Source: Burkholderiales bacterium RIFCSPLOWO2_02_FULL_57_36 (lineage in GTDB: Bacteria > Pseudomonadota > Gammaproteobacteria > Burkholderiales > Burkholderiaceae_D). Taken from it: a stretch of 64,000 bases of DNA. The first letter of the stretch is position 1. Each line of letters begins with the position of its first letter. The notes under the pieces are model-generated. The model made no database searches, had not been told where the DNA came from, and was given only the letters and a program-made list of their open reading frames with translations. The position numbers and the translations under genes were made by a program. The DNA lies in assembly GCA_001770855.1 (NCBI GenBank), contig MESE01000018.1:1-64000 (forward strand). Direction: 5' to 3'. Of the stretch, positions 25,640-34,672 are shown one piece after another.

Positions 25640-27010
25640 TCACTTCACGATGCGGTAGCATGGCACGTATTTTCTCCCCGGCAGCTTCATTCTGTGCTGT
25701 TCCACGAATGCCGTCAGCAGCGCATCCATCGGTTCCATGACGGCCTTGTCGCCACGGATTTCGAAGAGTCCGTGTTTTTCGATCGCGCGGATTCCCTGAT
25801 CCTTCACATTGCCGGCAACCACACCCGAAAACGCACGGCGCATATCGGCGGCCAGCAAATGACGAGGTTGATCCTTGTGCAGTCCGAGGTTGCGCATGTT
25901 TTCGTGCGTCGGCTCAAACGGCTTTTGAAACGCATGATCGATCTTCAAGGTCCAGTTGAAATAGTAGGCATCCGCGCGTTCTTTGCGGAACTCGCGCACT
26001 TTCCTGACACTGGTCTGCATTTCCTGCGCCACCGCGGCCGGATCGTCGACAATGATCTTGTACAATTTTTGTGCCTGCGGCCCCAGCGTATCGCCGATGA
26101 ACGCATCAATCTGCCGAAAATAGTCAGCAGCAGTAGCCGGCCCGGTAAATACCAGAGGGAACGGAATGTTGGCGTTATCGGGATGCAGCAGTATGCCGAG
26201 GATGTACAGAATTTCTTCGGCCGTGCCGACGCCGCCGGGAAACACCACGATACCGTGGCCAACCCGAACGAAGGCTTCCAGGCGTTTTTCGATATCCGGC
26301 AGGATCACCAGGGAATTGACGATCGGATTCGGCGATTCGGCAGCGATGATGCCGGGTTCCGACAGGCCGAGATAGCGGCCGTTGAGAATGCGCTGCTTGG
26401 CGTGGCCGATGGTTGCACCCTTCATCGGGCCTTTCATTGCTCCCGGTCCGCAGCCGGTGCAAATGTCCATGCCGCGCAGTCCGAGTTCGTAGCCGATTTT
26501 CTTCGAGTAATCGTATTCGGCCCGGGAAATCGAATGGCCGCCCCAGCACACTACGAGGTTCGGATTGGCCTGCGAGCGCAGCACATCGGCATTGCGCAGG
26601 ATGTGAAACACCGCGTCGGTAATGCCTTCCGACGCCTGCAGGTCGAAGTTGACATTGCCGTTGATTTCATCGCCGATGAACAGAATGTCGCGCAGCACGG
26701 CAAACAGATGTTCATGTATGCCTTTGATCATCTTGTCGTCGACGAATGCACTGGCCGGTGCGCCCTTGATGTCGAGCTTGATGCCGCGCTCGCGCTCGAC
26801 GATGCTGATGTCGAAATTCGGATGGCGTTCCAGCAACTCTTTGCCGTCATCCATATAGTTGCCGCAGTTGAGCACCGCCAGCGAGCAGTTGCGAAATACC
26901 GGATGCAGGCCGCCGTGGCTATTGTCGAGCAGTTTGTGGACTTCCGCCTTGGACAATACATCCATGCGGCCTTCCGGCGAGATTTGGGTATCGATTCCGT
27001 TGTATTCCAT
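25640..27010 (-). CDS. ppnN: Nucleotide 5'-monophosphate nucleosidase PpnN (LOG family)
   Basis: About 456 residues, closely matching E. coli PpnN in length and blocks. The LOG motif PGGVGTAEE is present with VVCWGGHSIS and ICTGCGPGAMKGPMKGA, and the C-terminal AADMRRAFSGVVAGNVK and HRMKLPGRKY blocks. PpnN splits nucleoside monophosphates to base plus ribose-5-phosphate and in E. coli is stimulated by (p)ppGpp. The frame opens with TTG at 27025, but the ATG at 27010 is the more likely start. The small winged-helix-like gene follows it. Confidence 0.93.
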   Translation of the reverse strand: MEYNGIDTQISPEGRMDVLSKAEVHKLLDNSHGGLHPVFRNCSLAVLNCGNYMDDGKELLERHPNFDISIVERERGIKLDIKGAPASAFVDDKMIKGIHEHLFAVLRDILFIGDEINGNVNFDLQASEGITDAVFHILRNADVLRSQANPNLVVCWGGHSISRAEYDYSKKIGYELGLRGMDICTGCGPGAMKGPMKGATIGHAKQRILNGRYLGLSEPGIIAAESPNPIVNSLVILPDIEKRLEAFVRVGHGIVVFPGGVGTAEEILYILGILLHPDNANIPFPLVFTGPATAADYFRQIDAFIGDTLGPQAQKLYKIIVDDPAAVAQEMQTSVRKVREFRKERADAYYFNWTLKIDHAFQKPFEPTHENMRNLGLHKDQPRHLLAADMRRAFSGVVAGNVKDQGIRAIEKHGLFEIRGDKAVMEPMDALLTAFVEQHRMKLPGRKYVPCYRIVK

Positions 27011-27210
27011 AAGTAAAATTTTCAATGTGATGTTTGCATTGACAGTATCAACCGCAAACCACGGTCACGTCCAGTGTTTGTGCTTTTTGGAAATGAGGAT
27101 GAAGCAATTACATCGGCAAACCGCGCGTTCACAGGGCGCCGAAATTGCAGGCAAGCGTCGATAATCGGGAGAGTGGCGAAGGAATCGAAATGCGCACGCG
27201 GCGCGCTGCG

Positions 27211-27285
27211 ATCAAGAGCTCTTGATACAATGCAGCGTCATTCCTCGCTTTGCGAGGAATGACGCTATCGGCCATCGATCGATAG
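27211..27285. repeat. Cluster of palindromes in the 27011-27316 gap
   Basis: In 75 bases there is a perfect 16-base palindrome (ATCAAGAGCTCTTGAT, 27211-27226), a perfect 15-base-pair hairpin with a three-base loop (left arm 27234-27248, right arm 27252-27266), and a CTATCG/CGATAG pair ending at 27285. The cluster lies downstream of the minus-strand methyltransferase gene and upstream of ppnN. The hairpin could stop transcription, but it has no T-run. Its AGCGTCATTCC arm also resembles dispersed repeat elements of proteobacteria. Confidence 0.6.
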
Positions 27286-27316
27286 ACGGATTAAGAACGG
27301 ATATTGCCGCGTACGC

Positions 27317-27946
27317 TCATTTCGAAAGTTGAGCCAGCGCAGTGGCGGATTTCTTGTTTTCCGGTGTGATTTTCCAGAAATACAAGGTCTTGCCGCCGAT
27401 TTTTTCCACTTTCTCGGGCGGCCATTCCGGTCCCATATCGAAGTCGTGGGAAACCACACGCGTGCCGACCTTGAGCTGCTTCCACAACTGAGGCCGCAGC
27501 TTGCGATTGATATCAGGCAAAAGATACAGCGTTACCACCGTCGCTTTGGAAAAATCCGATTGAAACAGATCGCCGACTTTGAATTCGGCTTTGTCTGCTA
27601 CGCCCGCGTCTTTCGCATTCTGTTTTGCTTCCTGAATCCGAACCGGGTTGATATCGATGCCGGTACCGCGCGCTCCGCGTTCTTTTGCGGCGGTAATGAC
27701 AATTCGCCCGTCGCCGCAGCCCAGGTCGTATAACACATCGTTTTTACCGACCTTGGCAAGGTCCAGCATCTTGTCGACGATCGGCTGTGGCGTTGGTACG
27801 TAGGGCACATCAAGCTTCGGTGTGGTCGCCGTTTGCGCAAAGACCAGGCCGGTTGTCAGGGTAAATGCCAGCGCAATCAACAATGCCGTCAGCGATGCCG
27901 CCATCCGGTGATGGATCATGGAACGAAGAAGGTAACGCGGTTTCAC
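27317..27946 (-). CDS. Exported class I SAM-dependent methyltransferase-like protein
   Basis: About 209 residues. A signal peptide (LLIALAFTLTTGLVFAQ) precedes a Rossmann methyltransferase domain whose AdoMet loop is DLGCGDGRIVI, followed by GTGIDINPV and a KVGDLF segment. AdoMet is not normally present in the periplasm, so either the protein is membrane-tethered facing the cytoplasm or it has another role. The frame is open to 27976, but the GTG at 27946, six bases after AAGGAG, is the supported start. It lies 33 bases after the permease gene, in the same operon. Confidence 0.8.
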   Translation of the reverse strand: MKPRYLLRSMIHHRMAASLTALLIALAFTLTTGLVFAQTATTPKLDVPYVPTPQPIVDKMLDLAKVGKNDVLYDLGCGDGRIVITAAKERGARGTGIDINPVRIQEAKQNAKDAGVADKAEFKVGDLFQSDFSKATVVTLYLLPDINRKLRPQLWKQLKVGTRVVSHDFDMGPEWPPEKVEKIGGKTLYFWKITPENKKSATALAQLSK

Positions 27947-27979
27947 AGGTTTCTCCTTGAAGAGGTTCTGAATCATTGA

Positions 27980-29404
27980 CTATCTTTGCTTCGCGGGGAG
28001 CATGCCGATCAACAACAGCAACACAGCACCGATAACCAGCACCCCGACACCGATCCACGCTGCGTTCAATCCACCGAGCGATTGACTGTATACATAGGAC
28101 AGGCTCGACCAAAGCATATAGGCGCAGGTTGCGCAAAACACCAATGGCAACAGCGGAAACAGCGGAACCTTGAAGGGGCGATCGACGTCGGGTTCGCGTA
28201 TCCGCAACACGAACAGCGCCAAGCCTGATAACAGGAAGAACAGCCAGAATACCGGCGCGGTAAATTCCACCATTGATTTGAACCCGCTGCCGGTCCATGC
28301 GCCCAGCAAAACCAGCAGCAGCGCGGCAATGCACTGCACCCGCATCGCATTGGCCGGCGTGCCGCGCGGCCCGTCCCAGAATGCCAGTTTGTTGAATACC
28401 GGCCAGTCGCGCCCGACCGCGTAACTGGTGCGCGCACCGACGATCATGGTCGCGTTGATTGATGTCAGCGCCGCCACGGCGACCATGACTGAAATGATTT
28501 TTTCGCCTGCCGGGCCGAATGCAATCCGCATCAGATCGGCGGCCAGCGCGTCTGATTTTGCCATGCCTTCCAGCCCAAGGCCTTTCCAGTATGCCCATGT
28601 CACCAACAGATAAAGCGTGGTAATGATCAGGATCGACCACACGAGCGCCTTGACCATGTTGCGCCGCCTGTCCTTCAATTCCGCGCTGATATAGGCCGCT
28701 TCATTCCATCCGCCATAGGTCAGCAAGACAAATACCATTGCCAAACCGAACGAAGCCATCGCAGGTGTCGAGGCCGCCGCCGCAGGTGCTGCCTGCGGCG
28801 GCGGCGTGCCGTTGCCGACCAGGAAAAGAGCTGCGGTGACAATCAGTAACAGGCCGCCGACCTCAATTGCGGTCAGCCATGTTTGTGTAAATGTGCCGGC
28901 CTTGATGCCGCGCAAATTTACCAATGACAGCACAACGATCACCGCCAATGCATAAGAAGCGGAGCCCCAGGTGGCGCCGAATGCGGTCAGCGGCAATGCC
29001 TGGTTCATGTAATCGCCGAAGACGAAGGCAAGCAATGCAATCGAGCCGGTGGTAATCACGGAAAAGCGCGCCCATCCGAACAGGAACGATACTGATTTGC
29101 CGTAGGCGCGCTTGAGGAAATGATAGTCGCCGCCGGCATGGGAATAGGTTGTGGTCAGTTCCGCATAACAGAGTGCGCCGATCAGCGAAATGATGCCGCC
29201 CAGTATCCAGGCGCCGAACATCCATGCCGTATTACCGGCCATACCGGCCACCATCGAGGGCGCCTTGAAAATGCCGGCGCCGATCACGACTCCTATAATC
29301 AGCGTAATCGCTTCGCGCAGCCCGAGCACGGCGGACGGTTCGGCTGCGATCGCCACGGCGCGGCTACGCTCTGAACTCGTTGCGGCCAGAGGAACATAGC
29401 TCAT
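27980..29404 (-). CDS. APC superfamily amino acid permease
   Basis: A 474-residue protein with about twelve membrane helices. Helix 1 has the family signature LIIGVVIGAGIFKAPS, and the SHAGGDYHFLKRAYG block follows in the second loop. It imports or exchanges amino acids or polyamines; the substrate is not identifiable. Its ATG overlaps the stop of a 42-codon upstream frame as ATGA, which suggests translational coupling. It is followed by the exported methyltransferase gene. Confidence 0.9.
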   Translation of the reverse strand: MSYVPLAATSSERSRAVAIAAEPSAVLGLREAITLIIGVVIGAGIFKAPSMVAGMAGNTAWMFGAWILGGIISLIGALCYAELTTTYSHAGGDYHFLKRAYGKSVSFLFGWARFSVITTGSIALLAFVFGDYMNQALPLTAFGATWGSASYALAVIVVLSLVNLRGIKAGTFTQTWLTAIEVGGLLLIVTAALFLVGNGTPPPQAAPAAAASTPAMASFGLAMVFVLLTYGGWNEAAYISAELKDRRRNMVKALVWSILIITTLYLLVTWAYWKGLGLEGMAKSDALAADLMRIAFGPAGEKIISVMVAVAALTSINATMIVGARTSYAVGRDWPVFNKLAFWDGPRGTPANAMRVQCIAALLLVLLGAWTGSGFKSMVEFTAPVFWLFFLLSGLALFVLRIREPDVDRPFKVPLFPLLPLVFCATCAYMLWSSLSYVYSQSLGGLNAAWIGVGVLVIGAVLLLLIGMLPAKQR

Positions 29405-29529
29405 CGAATCGATTCCGCAGAAAATCGTGGGCGGCTGCGTGCCGGCTTATTCGACGACAGCGATGTTGCCACAGCGCGTTTTTCATTACAGCGCTGCCCG
29501 GTTGAAATATTCGGAAAATCGTTTGCCAT
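29401..29529 (-). CDS. Candidate small ORF coupled to the permease gene
   Basis: A 42-residue frame (starts MANDFPNISTGQ, ends RPRFSAESIR) with AGGA seven bases before its ATG. Its stop codon overlaps the permease start as ATGA. The product is hydrophilic and basic with no known family. It may be a leader peptide that controls entry of ribosomes to the permease gene. It is supported by the ribosome site and the overlap only. Confidence 0.35.
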   Translation of the reverse strand: MANDFPNISTGQRCNEKRAVATSLSSNKPARSRPRFSAESIR

Positions 29530-29900
29530 ATTGTTCCTGCGTGTGTCTATTTTCGGACGCCGTAGTCTGATGCTCCAACAATCGAAACCTGCCTTCACGG
29601 AAAAACAGCGGGATGCATTTGCAGCGAAGATGCACCATCCGATGAGTGGAGCCTGTAAAAGTTTCAACTTTTTTGAAAAGATCCGCGATTGCTCAAGTGG
29701 CATCGGCATTTACCTGTTTCCAAATCGCGAAAATTGATGTGCGGCGACCAAGCCTCCCCATTATTTTTTAGATGTGAGCATCGCTGTTTGAGCGGCATTT
29801 ATGCATGCCGGCAATTTTGGCGGCGCCGCGCTTTCATTGCACACAACGATGGCACGCATCGTGCCTCTCCTGGAAACCATTCCAGCGGCGAGGAGGCGCC
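29530..29900. other. Intergenic region between permease operon and fusion gene
   Basis: About 370 bases between divergent transcription units. Apart from the strong ribosome site of the downstream gene (GAGGAGG before 29901) I see no clear promoter or RNA. The frame of the fusion gene stays open back to 29805 but has no better start there. Confidence 0.45.
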
Positions 29901-32450
29901 ATGGCTATCGAAAAAACAGAAAAGCCGGTGGTCATCATCACCGGTTCGGCAGGCAGGATCGGAGGCGCGATTGCCGCGGAACTCGGCGAGGCCTACACCA
30001 TTGTCGGTTTCGAGCAGGATTGCCGCGGCAGCCCGGGGTGCATCGACGTCGATATCACCTCCGACCAGGCAATAACGGACGCATTGGATCAGGTAAGGCA
30101 GCGCTACGGCACCCGTATTGCATCGGTGATACACCTCGCTGCCTTTTATGATTTTTCCGATGAACCGAACCCGCTCTACGATGAAGTCAACGTGCGCGGC
30201 ACACAACGCCTGCTGCAATCGCTGCAATCGTTTCAGGTGGAACAATTCATTTATGCCAGCACCATGCTGGTTCATGCGCCGAGCGATCCGGGCATACCGA
30301 TCAATGAAGATTCGCGTCTGGAACCGAAATGGCCCTATCCGCAATCCAAGGTTGCGGCCGAGCAGGTAGTCCATGCACATCGCGGAAACATTCCTGCGGT
30401 CGTATTTCGGCTTGCCGGCGTCTACACCGATCACGGCGAGGTTCCGTCGCTGGCGTATCAGGCGCAACGAATTTACGAACGGCAAATGCTAAGCCGCGTG
30501 TTTCCCGGGGAAACATCGCATGGCCAATCTTTTGTTCATTTGGAAGATGCGGCGCGCGCCTTCCGCAACGCGATTGAGCGGCGGCCGCATTTGCCGGACG
30601 AAACGACGCTGCTGATCGGCGAGCCGGTCACTGAAAGCTATGAGGCGGTACAGAATTTGATAGGGCGTCTGATCCATGGTGAGCCGTGGGAGACCCGGCA
30701 GATTCCGAAGCCGGTCGCGGCGACCGGCGCCTGGCTGCAGCACCGGATGGAAGACATCGTTCCCGACGCGATCGATCGCGGCATCGAACCTTTCGTCAAA
30801 CCGTTCATGGTGGCGCTGGCGGACGATCATTACGAACTGGATATTTCACGCGCGATCAAACTTCTTGACTGGCGACCGCGGCATACGCTGCGCGACACGC
30901 TGCCGAAAATCATCGGATCGCTGAAGCAGGATCCGGCTGCATGGTACAAGCGCAACAAGATCCCGTTGCCGGTGTGGCTTGAGGACGCGGACCAGCATCC
31001 GTTGCCCAGTGCCACGCTGATCGCCGACAGCCGCGTCCAGGAGCGGCGTGAACATCTGCAGACGCTGTGGTGCCATTTCGCAAATGCGGCGCTCGGCATG
31101 TGGCTGGTTTCGAGTCCATTCATTTTCGGCCTGACGGAATCATGGATGGTGGAGGGTGAACTGGTCACGCCGAACCAGCGCGGACTGGCGCTCTCGGATA
31201 CCTGGATGACCATCAGCGATATCGCGACCGGATTGCTGATCATGGTTTTCAGCATGCTGTCGCTGTCGCGCGATCATGGCTGGGCGCGCTGGATTACCGC
31301 ATTGCTTGGTATCTGGCTGCTGTTTGCGCCGCTGTTGTTCTGGACGCCGAGCGCGGCGATGTATGCGAATGACACGCTGATCGGCGCACTGGTGATCCTG
31401 TTCGCGGTAGTCGTGGCGTCGCCGCCCGGCATCAGCCCCGTCGCCAGAGTGACCGGTCCCGACGCGCCGCCAAGCTGGAGTTACAGCCCTTCCGGATATA
31501 CCAACCGGATGGTGATCGTGGCGCTGGCATTCGTCGGATTATTTCTGTCGCGCTATATGGCGGCATTCCAGCTCGGCCATATCGAGAGTGCATGGGACCC
31601 GTTTTTCGGCGACGGGACCGAACGCATCATCACTTCCGACGTGTCCGAAGCCTGGCCGGTTGCCGATGCGGGATTGGGCGCCATGGTGTACGTGATGGAA
31701 ATCGTCACCGGCCTGATCGGCGACAAGCGACGCTGGCGCACCATGCCTTGGATCGTACTGTTTTTCGGAATCTTGATTGTTCCACTCGGCGTGGTCAGCA
31801 TCTTCTTCATCATCATCCAGCCGGTCGTGATCGGCACTTGGTGCACGCTGTGCCTGATCGCCGCTGTGGCAATGTTGCTGCAGATTCCGTATTCCTTCGA
31901 TGAAATCCTGGCGACGCTGCAGTTCCTGAAAGATCGGAGCGCCAAAGGAAAAACGCTGTGGCATGTACTGTGGCACGGCGATACGATCGAAGGCGGCAGA
32001 GCCGACTATTCCGATAACTTCGAATTGCCGTTTACCGCATTGCTGCGCGAGATATTTCAGACCGGCGTGCGCTTTACCTGGACCATGGTGGCAAGCGTTG
32101 CAATCGGCATCCTGCTGATGTTCAGCCGCGCGATTTTCCAAACATCGGGAGCGGCAGCCGATAGCGATCACATTGTCGGTTCGCTGGTCGTGACGTTTTC
32201 GATCATGGCTTTGAGCGAAGTAGGGCGTCCGCTGCGCTTCGCCAACGCCGCATTTGGCGCATGGCTGATCGTTGCGCCATGGCTACTGGCAGGGTTTTCC
32301 GGCTTGGCGAGCGCGGCAAGCGTGATCACAGGAATTTTGCTGATCCTGCTGGCATTGCCGCTCGGGCCGATCAAGAGCCACTACGGCGCCTGGGACAAGT
32401 GGATCACGTTCGGGACGCAGTATAAAAAGAGGAAGTTGGCGGCGGCATGA
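29901..32450 (+). CDS. NAD-dependent epimerase fused to SPW repeats and a VKOR-like membrane domain
   Basis: An 849-residue fusion. Residues 1-345 are an SDR/epimerase domain: VIITGSAGRIGGAIAAEL binds NAD, and WPYPQSKVAAEQ holds the Tyr-x-x-x-Lys pair. From about 390 a membrane part begins with an SPW-type pair (GMWLVSSPFIFG, GIWLLFAPLLFW). A VKOR-like block follows, with AWDPFFGDGTERIITSDVS and a Cys-x-x-Cys pair near 648-651 (GTWCTLC), but without the loop Cys pair of classical VKOR. A last SPW-like segment (GAWLIVAPWLLAG) ends the protein. GAGGAGG six bases before the ATG at 29901 settles the start. A redox or quinone-linked sugar or lipid role is inference. Confidence 0.85.
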   Translation: MAIEKTEKPVVIITGSAGRIGGAIAAELGEAYTIVGFEQDCRGSPGCIDVDITSDQAITDALDQVRQRYGTRIASVIHLAAFYDFSDEPNPLYDEVNVRGTQRLLQSLQSFQVEQFIYASTMLVHAPSDPGIPINEDSRLEPKWPYPQSKVAAEQVVHAHRGNIPAVVFRLAGVYTDHGEVPSLAYQAQRIYERQMLSRVFPGETSHGQSFVHLEDAARAFRNAIERRPHLPDETTLLIGEPVTESYEAVQNLIGRLIHGEPWETRQIPKPVAATGAWLQHRMEDIVPDAIDRGIEPFVKPFMVALADDHYELDISRAIKLLDWRPRHTLRDTLPKIIGSLKQDPAAWYKRNKIPLPVWLEDADQHPLPSATLIADSRVQERREHLQTLWCHFANAALGMWLVSSPFIFGLTESWMVEGELVTPNQRGLALSDTWMTISDIATGLLIMVFSMLSLSRDHGWARWITALLGIWLLFAPLLFWTPSAAMYANDTLIGALVILFAVVVASPPGISPVARVTGPDAPPSWSYSPSGYTNRMVIVALAFVGLFLSRYMAAFQLGHIESAWDPFFGDGTERIITSDVSEAWPVADAGLGAMVYVMEIVTGLIGDKRRWRTMPWIVLFFGILIVPLGVVSIFFIIIQPVVIGTWCTLCLIAAVAMLLQIPYSFDEILATLQFLKDRSAKGKTLWHVLWHGDTIEGGRADYSDNFELPFTALLREIFQTGVRFTWTMVASVAIGILLMFSRAIFQTSGAAADSDHIVGSLVVTFSIMALSEVGRPLRFANAAFGAWLIVAPWLLAGFSGLASAASVITGILLILLALPLGPIKSHYGAWDKWITFGTQYKKRKLAAA

Positions 32451-32544
32451 TGGTTCCGGCTTGGCTGCGCACGATTCCTCAGACGTAGCGAGCGCAAGAA
32501 ACTGCGACTTGTGGTTTTTTTCAATTCAACAACATGTCAATTAG

Positions 32545-32613
32545 AGAATTCATCATTGGAATTCTTAAATGGACTCCACTCGCGGCGCTATTCATGGAAT
32601 TCATGCGAATTCC
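32545..32613. repeat. Two inverted repeats with GAATTC cores upstream of the DUF2062 gene
   Basis: AGAATTC-N7-GAATTCT (32545-32565) and GGAATTC-N4-GAATTCC (32596-32613) are both perfect seven-base inverted repeats, 31 bases apart, about 115-185 bases before the DUF2062 start. They could be paired operator sites or hairpins after the fusion gene. Neither has a T-run. Confidence 0.45.
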
Positions 32614-32728
32614 CGTAGCTGAGCCATAATGCAGGCTGTGCAACAATCAACAGCGATGGAACTGCACCAAAATTCATGCGATTCCTTGGGGATCGTTCGA
32701 TGGCAAGCCGGCTCCAGGAGCATCATTC

Positions 32729-33289
32729 ATGCGTCGTACCCGTTTTTTCAAGTGGCTGCCTACCTCGGAGTCAATCAGGCAAAACCGTTTTCTCAAGCCG
32801 TTTGCGCATTACTTGCATCATCACTATTTGTGGCAATTCAACCGCCGGTCAGTTGCAGGAGGACTTGCGGTAGGCTTGTTTTTTGGAATACTGATTCCGT
32901 TCGCCCAGATCCTGCTTGCCGCGGTTGCCGCCGTGATCCTGCGTGTCAATCTTCCGGTAGCGGCCTTCAGCACGCTGGTTACCAATCCGTTCACTTTTCC
33001 GGCGGTTTATTTTGTTGCCTACCGGCTCGGCGAATTCCTGACCGGCGGCTCGGCTCCCGTGCCTGAGACGGCGATTGAAACCGAAGTCAAGGTCAAGATC
33101 ATTGAGCAGCAGGCCGATGTCGGCGGCTGGTTCGCCAATTCGATCGACTGGATGCAATCGGTCGGCTCTTCGCTGGCGATCGGCTTGGGCGTGCTTGCGA
33201 TCGTGTCGTCAATTGCCGGTTATTTCATCGTCAGCGCGCTGTGGCGCTTTAACGCAACCCGGCGCTGGCGCAAACGGCGCGTGCGCTGA
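32729..33289 (+). CDS. DUF2062 membrane protein
   Basis: A 186-residue protein with a charged N-terminal tail (LWQFNRRSVAGGLAVGLFFG), three or four membrane helices, and the conserved LRVNLPVAAFSTLVTNPFTF block of DUF2062. The family's function is unknown. A cytoplasmic or periplasmic loop of about 60 residues precedes the last helix. AGGAG eight bases before the ATG supports the start. It is convergent with the patatin gene, one base between the stops. Confidence 0.88.
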   Translation: MRRTRFFKWLPTSESIRQNRFLKPFAHYLHHHYLWQFNRRSVAGGLAVGLFFGILIPFAQILLAAVAAVILRVNLPVAAFSTLVTNPFTFPAVYFVAYRLGEFLTGGSAPVPETAIETEVKVKIIEQQADVGGWFANSIDWMQSVGSSLAIGLGVLAIVSSIAGYFIVSALWRFNATRRWRKRRVR

Positions 33290-33290
33290 A

Positions 33291-34370
33291 TCACGGCTGG
33301 GGCCTGCATAAAATCGGTTCCGCACTCGGCGGCAACGCCATCCCGATCTCGGTTAAATTGATTGATGAGTCATCGAGCGTGGAGCGTCGTCCCAGATGTT
33401 TGAAATTCTGTTCCAGCCATCGTTCCGTGGTCGCATATCCGACGTCGTGCAGGTACTGCAGGAAAGCCCATTCGGCGTTGAGCTTGCTCGATACACCCAG
33501 TTTCTGTATTTCATGTTCCGCACTGATGCGATGCAGCCGCATGTCCGTGTAACGCACCCGATCCAGCTTTTCTTCATCGATCAATCGCTTGAGCAGCAGG
33601 ATCGAACCGACTTCCTTGATCAGGCTGGAATTGAAAGTAATCTCGTTCAAGCGGTTCATTATTTCCACGGCGGTGCGGGGTAACTCGTCTCGCACGATCG
33701 GGTTGATCTGGATGATGATCAGGTCGTCGGCTTCTGTTTCGTCGACCAGCGGAAACAGGGCCGGATTTCCCATGTAACCGCCGTCCCAGTATGCCTCGCC
33801 GTCGATCTCCACCGCTCGAAACAGTTGCGGCAGGCAGGCCGAGGCCATTACGGCATCCACGCTTAATTCCTGCCGCCGGAAAATTTTGGCCTTGCCGGTA
33901 CGCACGTTGGTCGCGGAGATGAACACTTGCAGATCGTCGCACGCGCGAACGCGATCGAAATCAATATCCCTGGCCACCAGATCGCGCAGCGGATTGATAT
34001 CCGTCGGGTTGAACTGGTACGGTGAAACCATGCGGCTCGCCATCTCGAACAGAAAATATGCGGGCGACGCATCGAGCGCCCAGTTTCCCAGAAGCCTATC
34101 CATCGGCGTGCGCCGCACCGGACTGAATTGCGATGCGACACTGACGGCCCTCCAGAATTTATGCAGCGCGTTGCGGGCGCCGGTTTTTCCACCGCCGTGC
34201 GACAGGCCGTCAGCCAGCACCACCGCATTCATCGCGCCGGCGCTGGTGCCGCTGATACCGTAGATATTGAGCCGGTCATCGGCCAATATCCGGTCCAGTA
34301 CTCCCCATGTGAATGCGCCGTGGGCGCCGCCGCCTTGCAGCGCGATATCGATATTCTTTATTTTCGGCAT
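33291..34370 (-). CDS. Patatin-like phospholipase
   Basis: A 359-residue cytoplasmic hydrolase. The oxyanion loop is GGGAHGAFTWG, the nucleophile is Ser43 in the GTSAG elbow, and the catalytic Asp lies in DGGYMGNP. Bacterial patatins hydrolyse phospholipids or other acyl esters. There is no signal peptide and no effector motif, so a housekeeping lipid role is more likely than secretion. It is convergent with the DUF2062 gene. Confidence 0.92.
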   Translation of the reverse strand: MPKIKNIDIALQGGGAHGAFTWGVLDRILADDRLNIYGISGTSAGAMNAVVLADGLSHGGGKTGARNALHKFWRAVSVASQFSPVRRTPMDRLLGNWALDASPAYFLFEMASRMVSPYQFNPTDINPLRDLVARDIDFDRVRACDDLQVFISATNVRTGKAKIFRRQELSVDAVMASACLPQLFRAVEIDGEAYWDGGYMGNPALFPLVDETEADDLIIIQINPIVRDELPRTAVEIMNRLNEITFNSSLIKEVGSILLLKRLIDEEKLDRVRYTDMRLHRISAEHEIQKLGVSSKLNAEWAFLQYLHDVGYATTERWLEQNFKHLGRRSTLDDSSINLTEIGMALPPSAEPILCRPQP

Positions 34371-34672
34371 GGAATAAAAAGTGAATGAGGTTTGAAGTTT
34401 TTTGGGGCAATCAAGGGCAATGGCTCTGAACCCACGGAAAATACAGGCGACATGTTTCCGCTTGCTACGAGACGGCAGCCGTGTCGGCCTTATTTGATGT
34501 CACGCAAGGCGCGGTGTTCCCCATGTAATACGATCAACACAAGTGGTCGGCACGATAGTGCCGGCAACTACTCCTGCAATCGCCGCGCCGGAGAGTCCAT
34601 CCTGCTCTGCGGCATCTGCGGCTGAATTCTTCGGTGCAGTCATAGTCAATGACGCATCGATACAAAAGTGCC
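34371..34672. other. Intergenic region with one hairpin
   Basis: About 300 bases between the divergent patatin and DUF502 genes. An eight-base stem with one G-T pair and a GATA loop lies at 34546-34565. I see no clear promoter and no gene. Confidence 0.4.

Noticed and set aside
25694-27016. Long open frame (440 codons) on the plus strand
   Set aside because: It lies exactly antisense to ppnN, has no ribosome site and no family resemblance; ppnN shows clear conserved motifs.
27036-27048. TTGAC-AGT-ATCAA near the ppnN start
   Set aside because: It looks like an FNR box but has a three-base spacer instead of four, so it does not fit.
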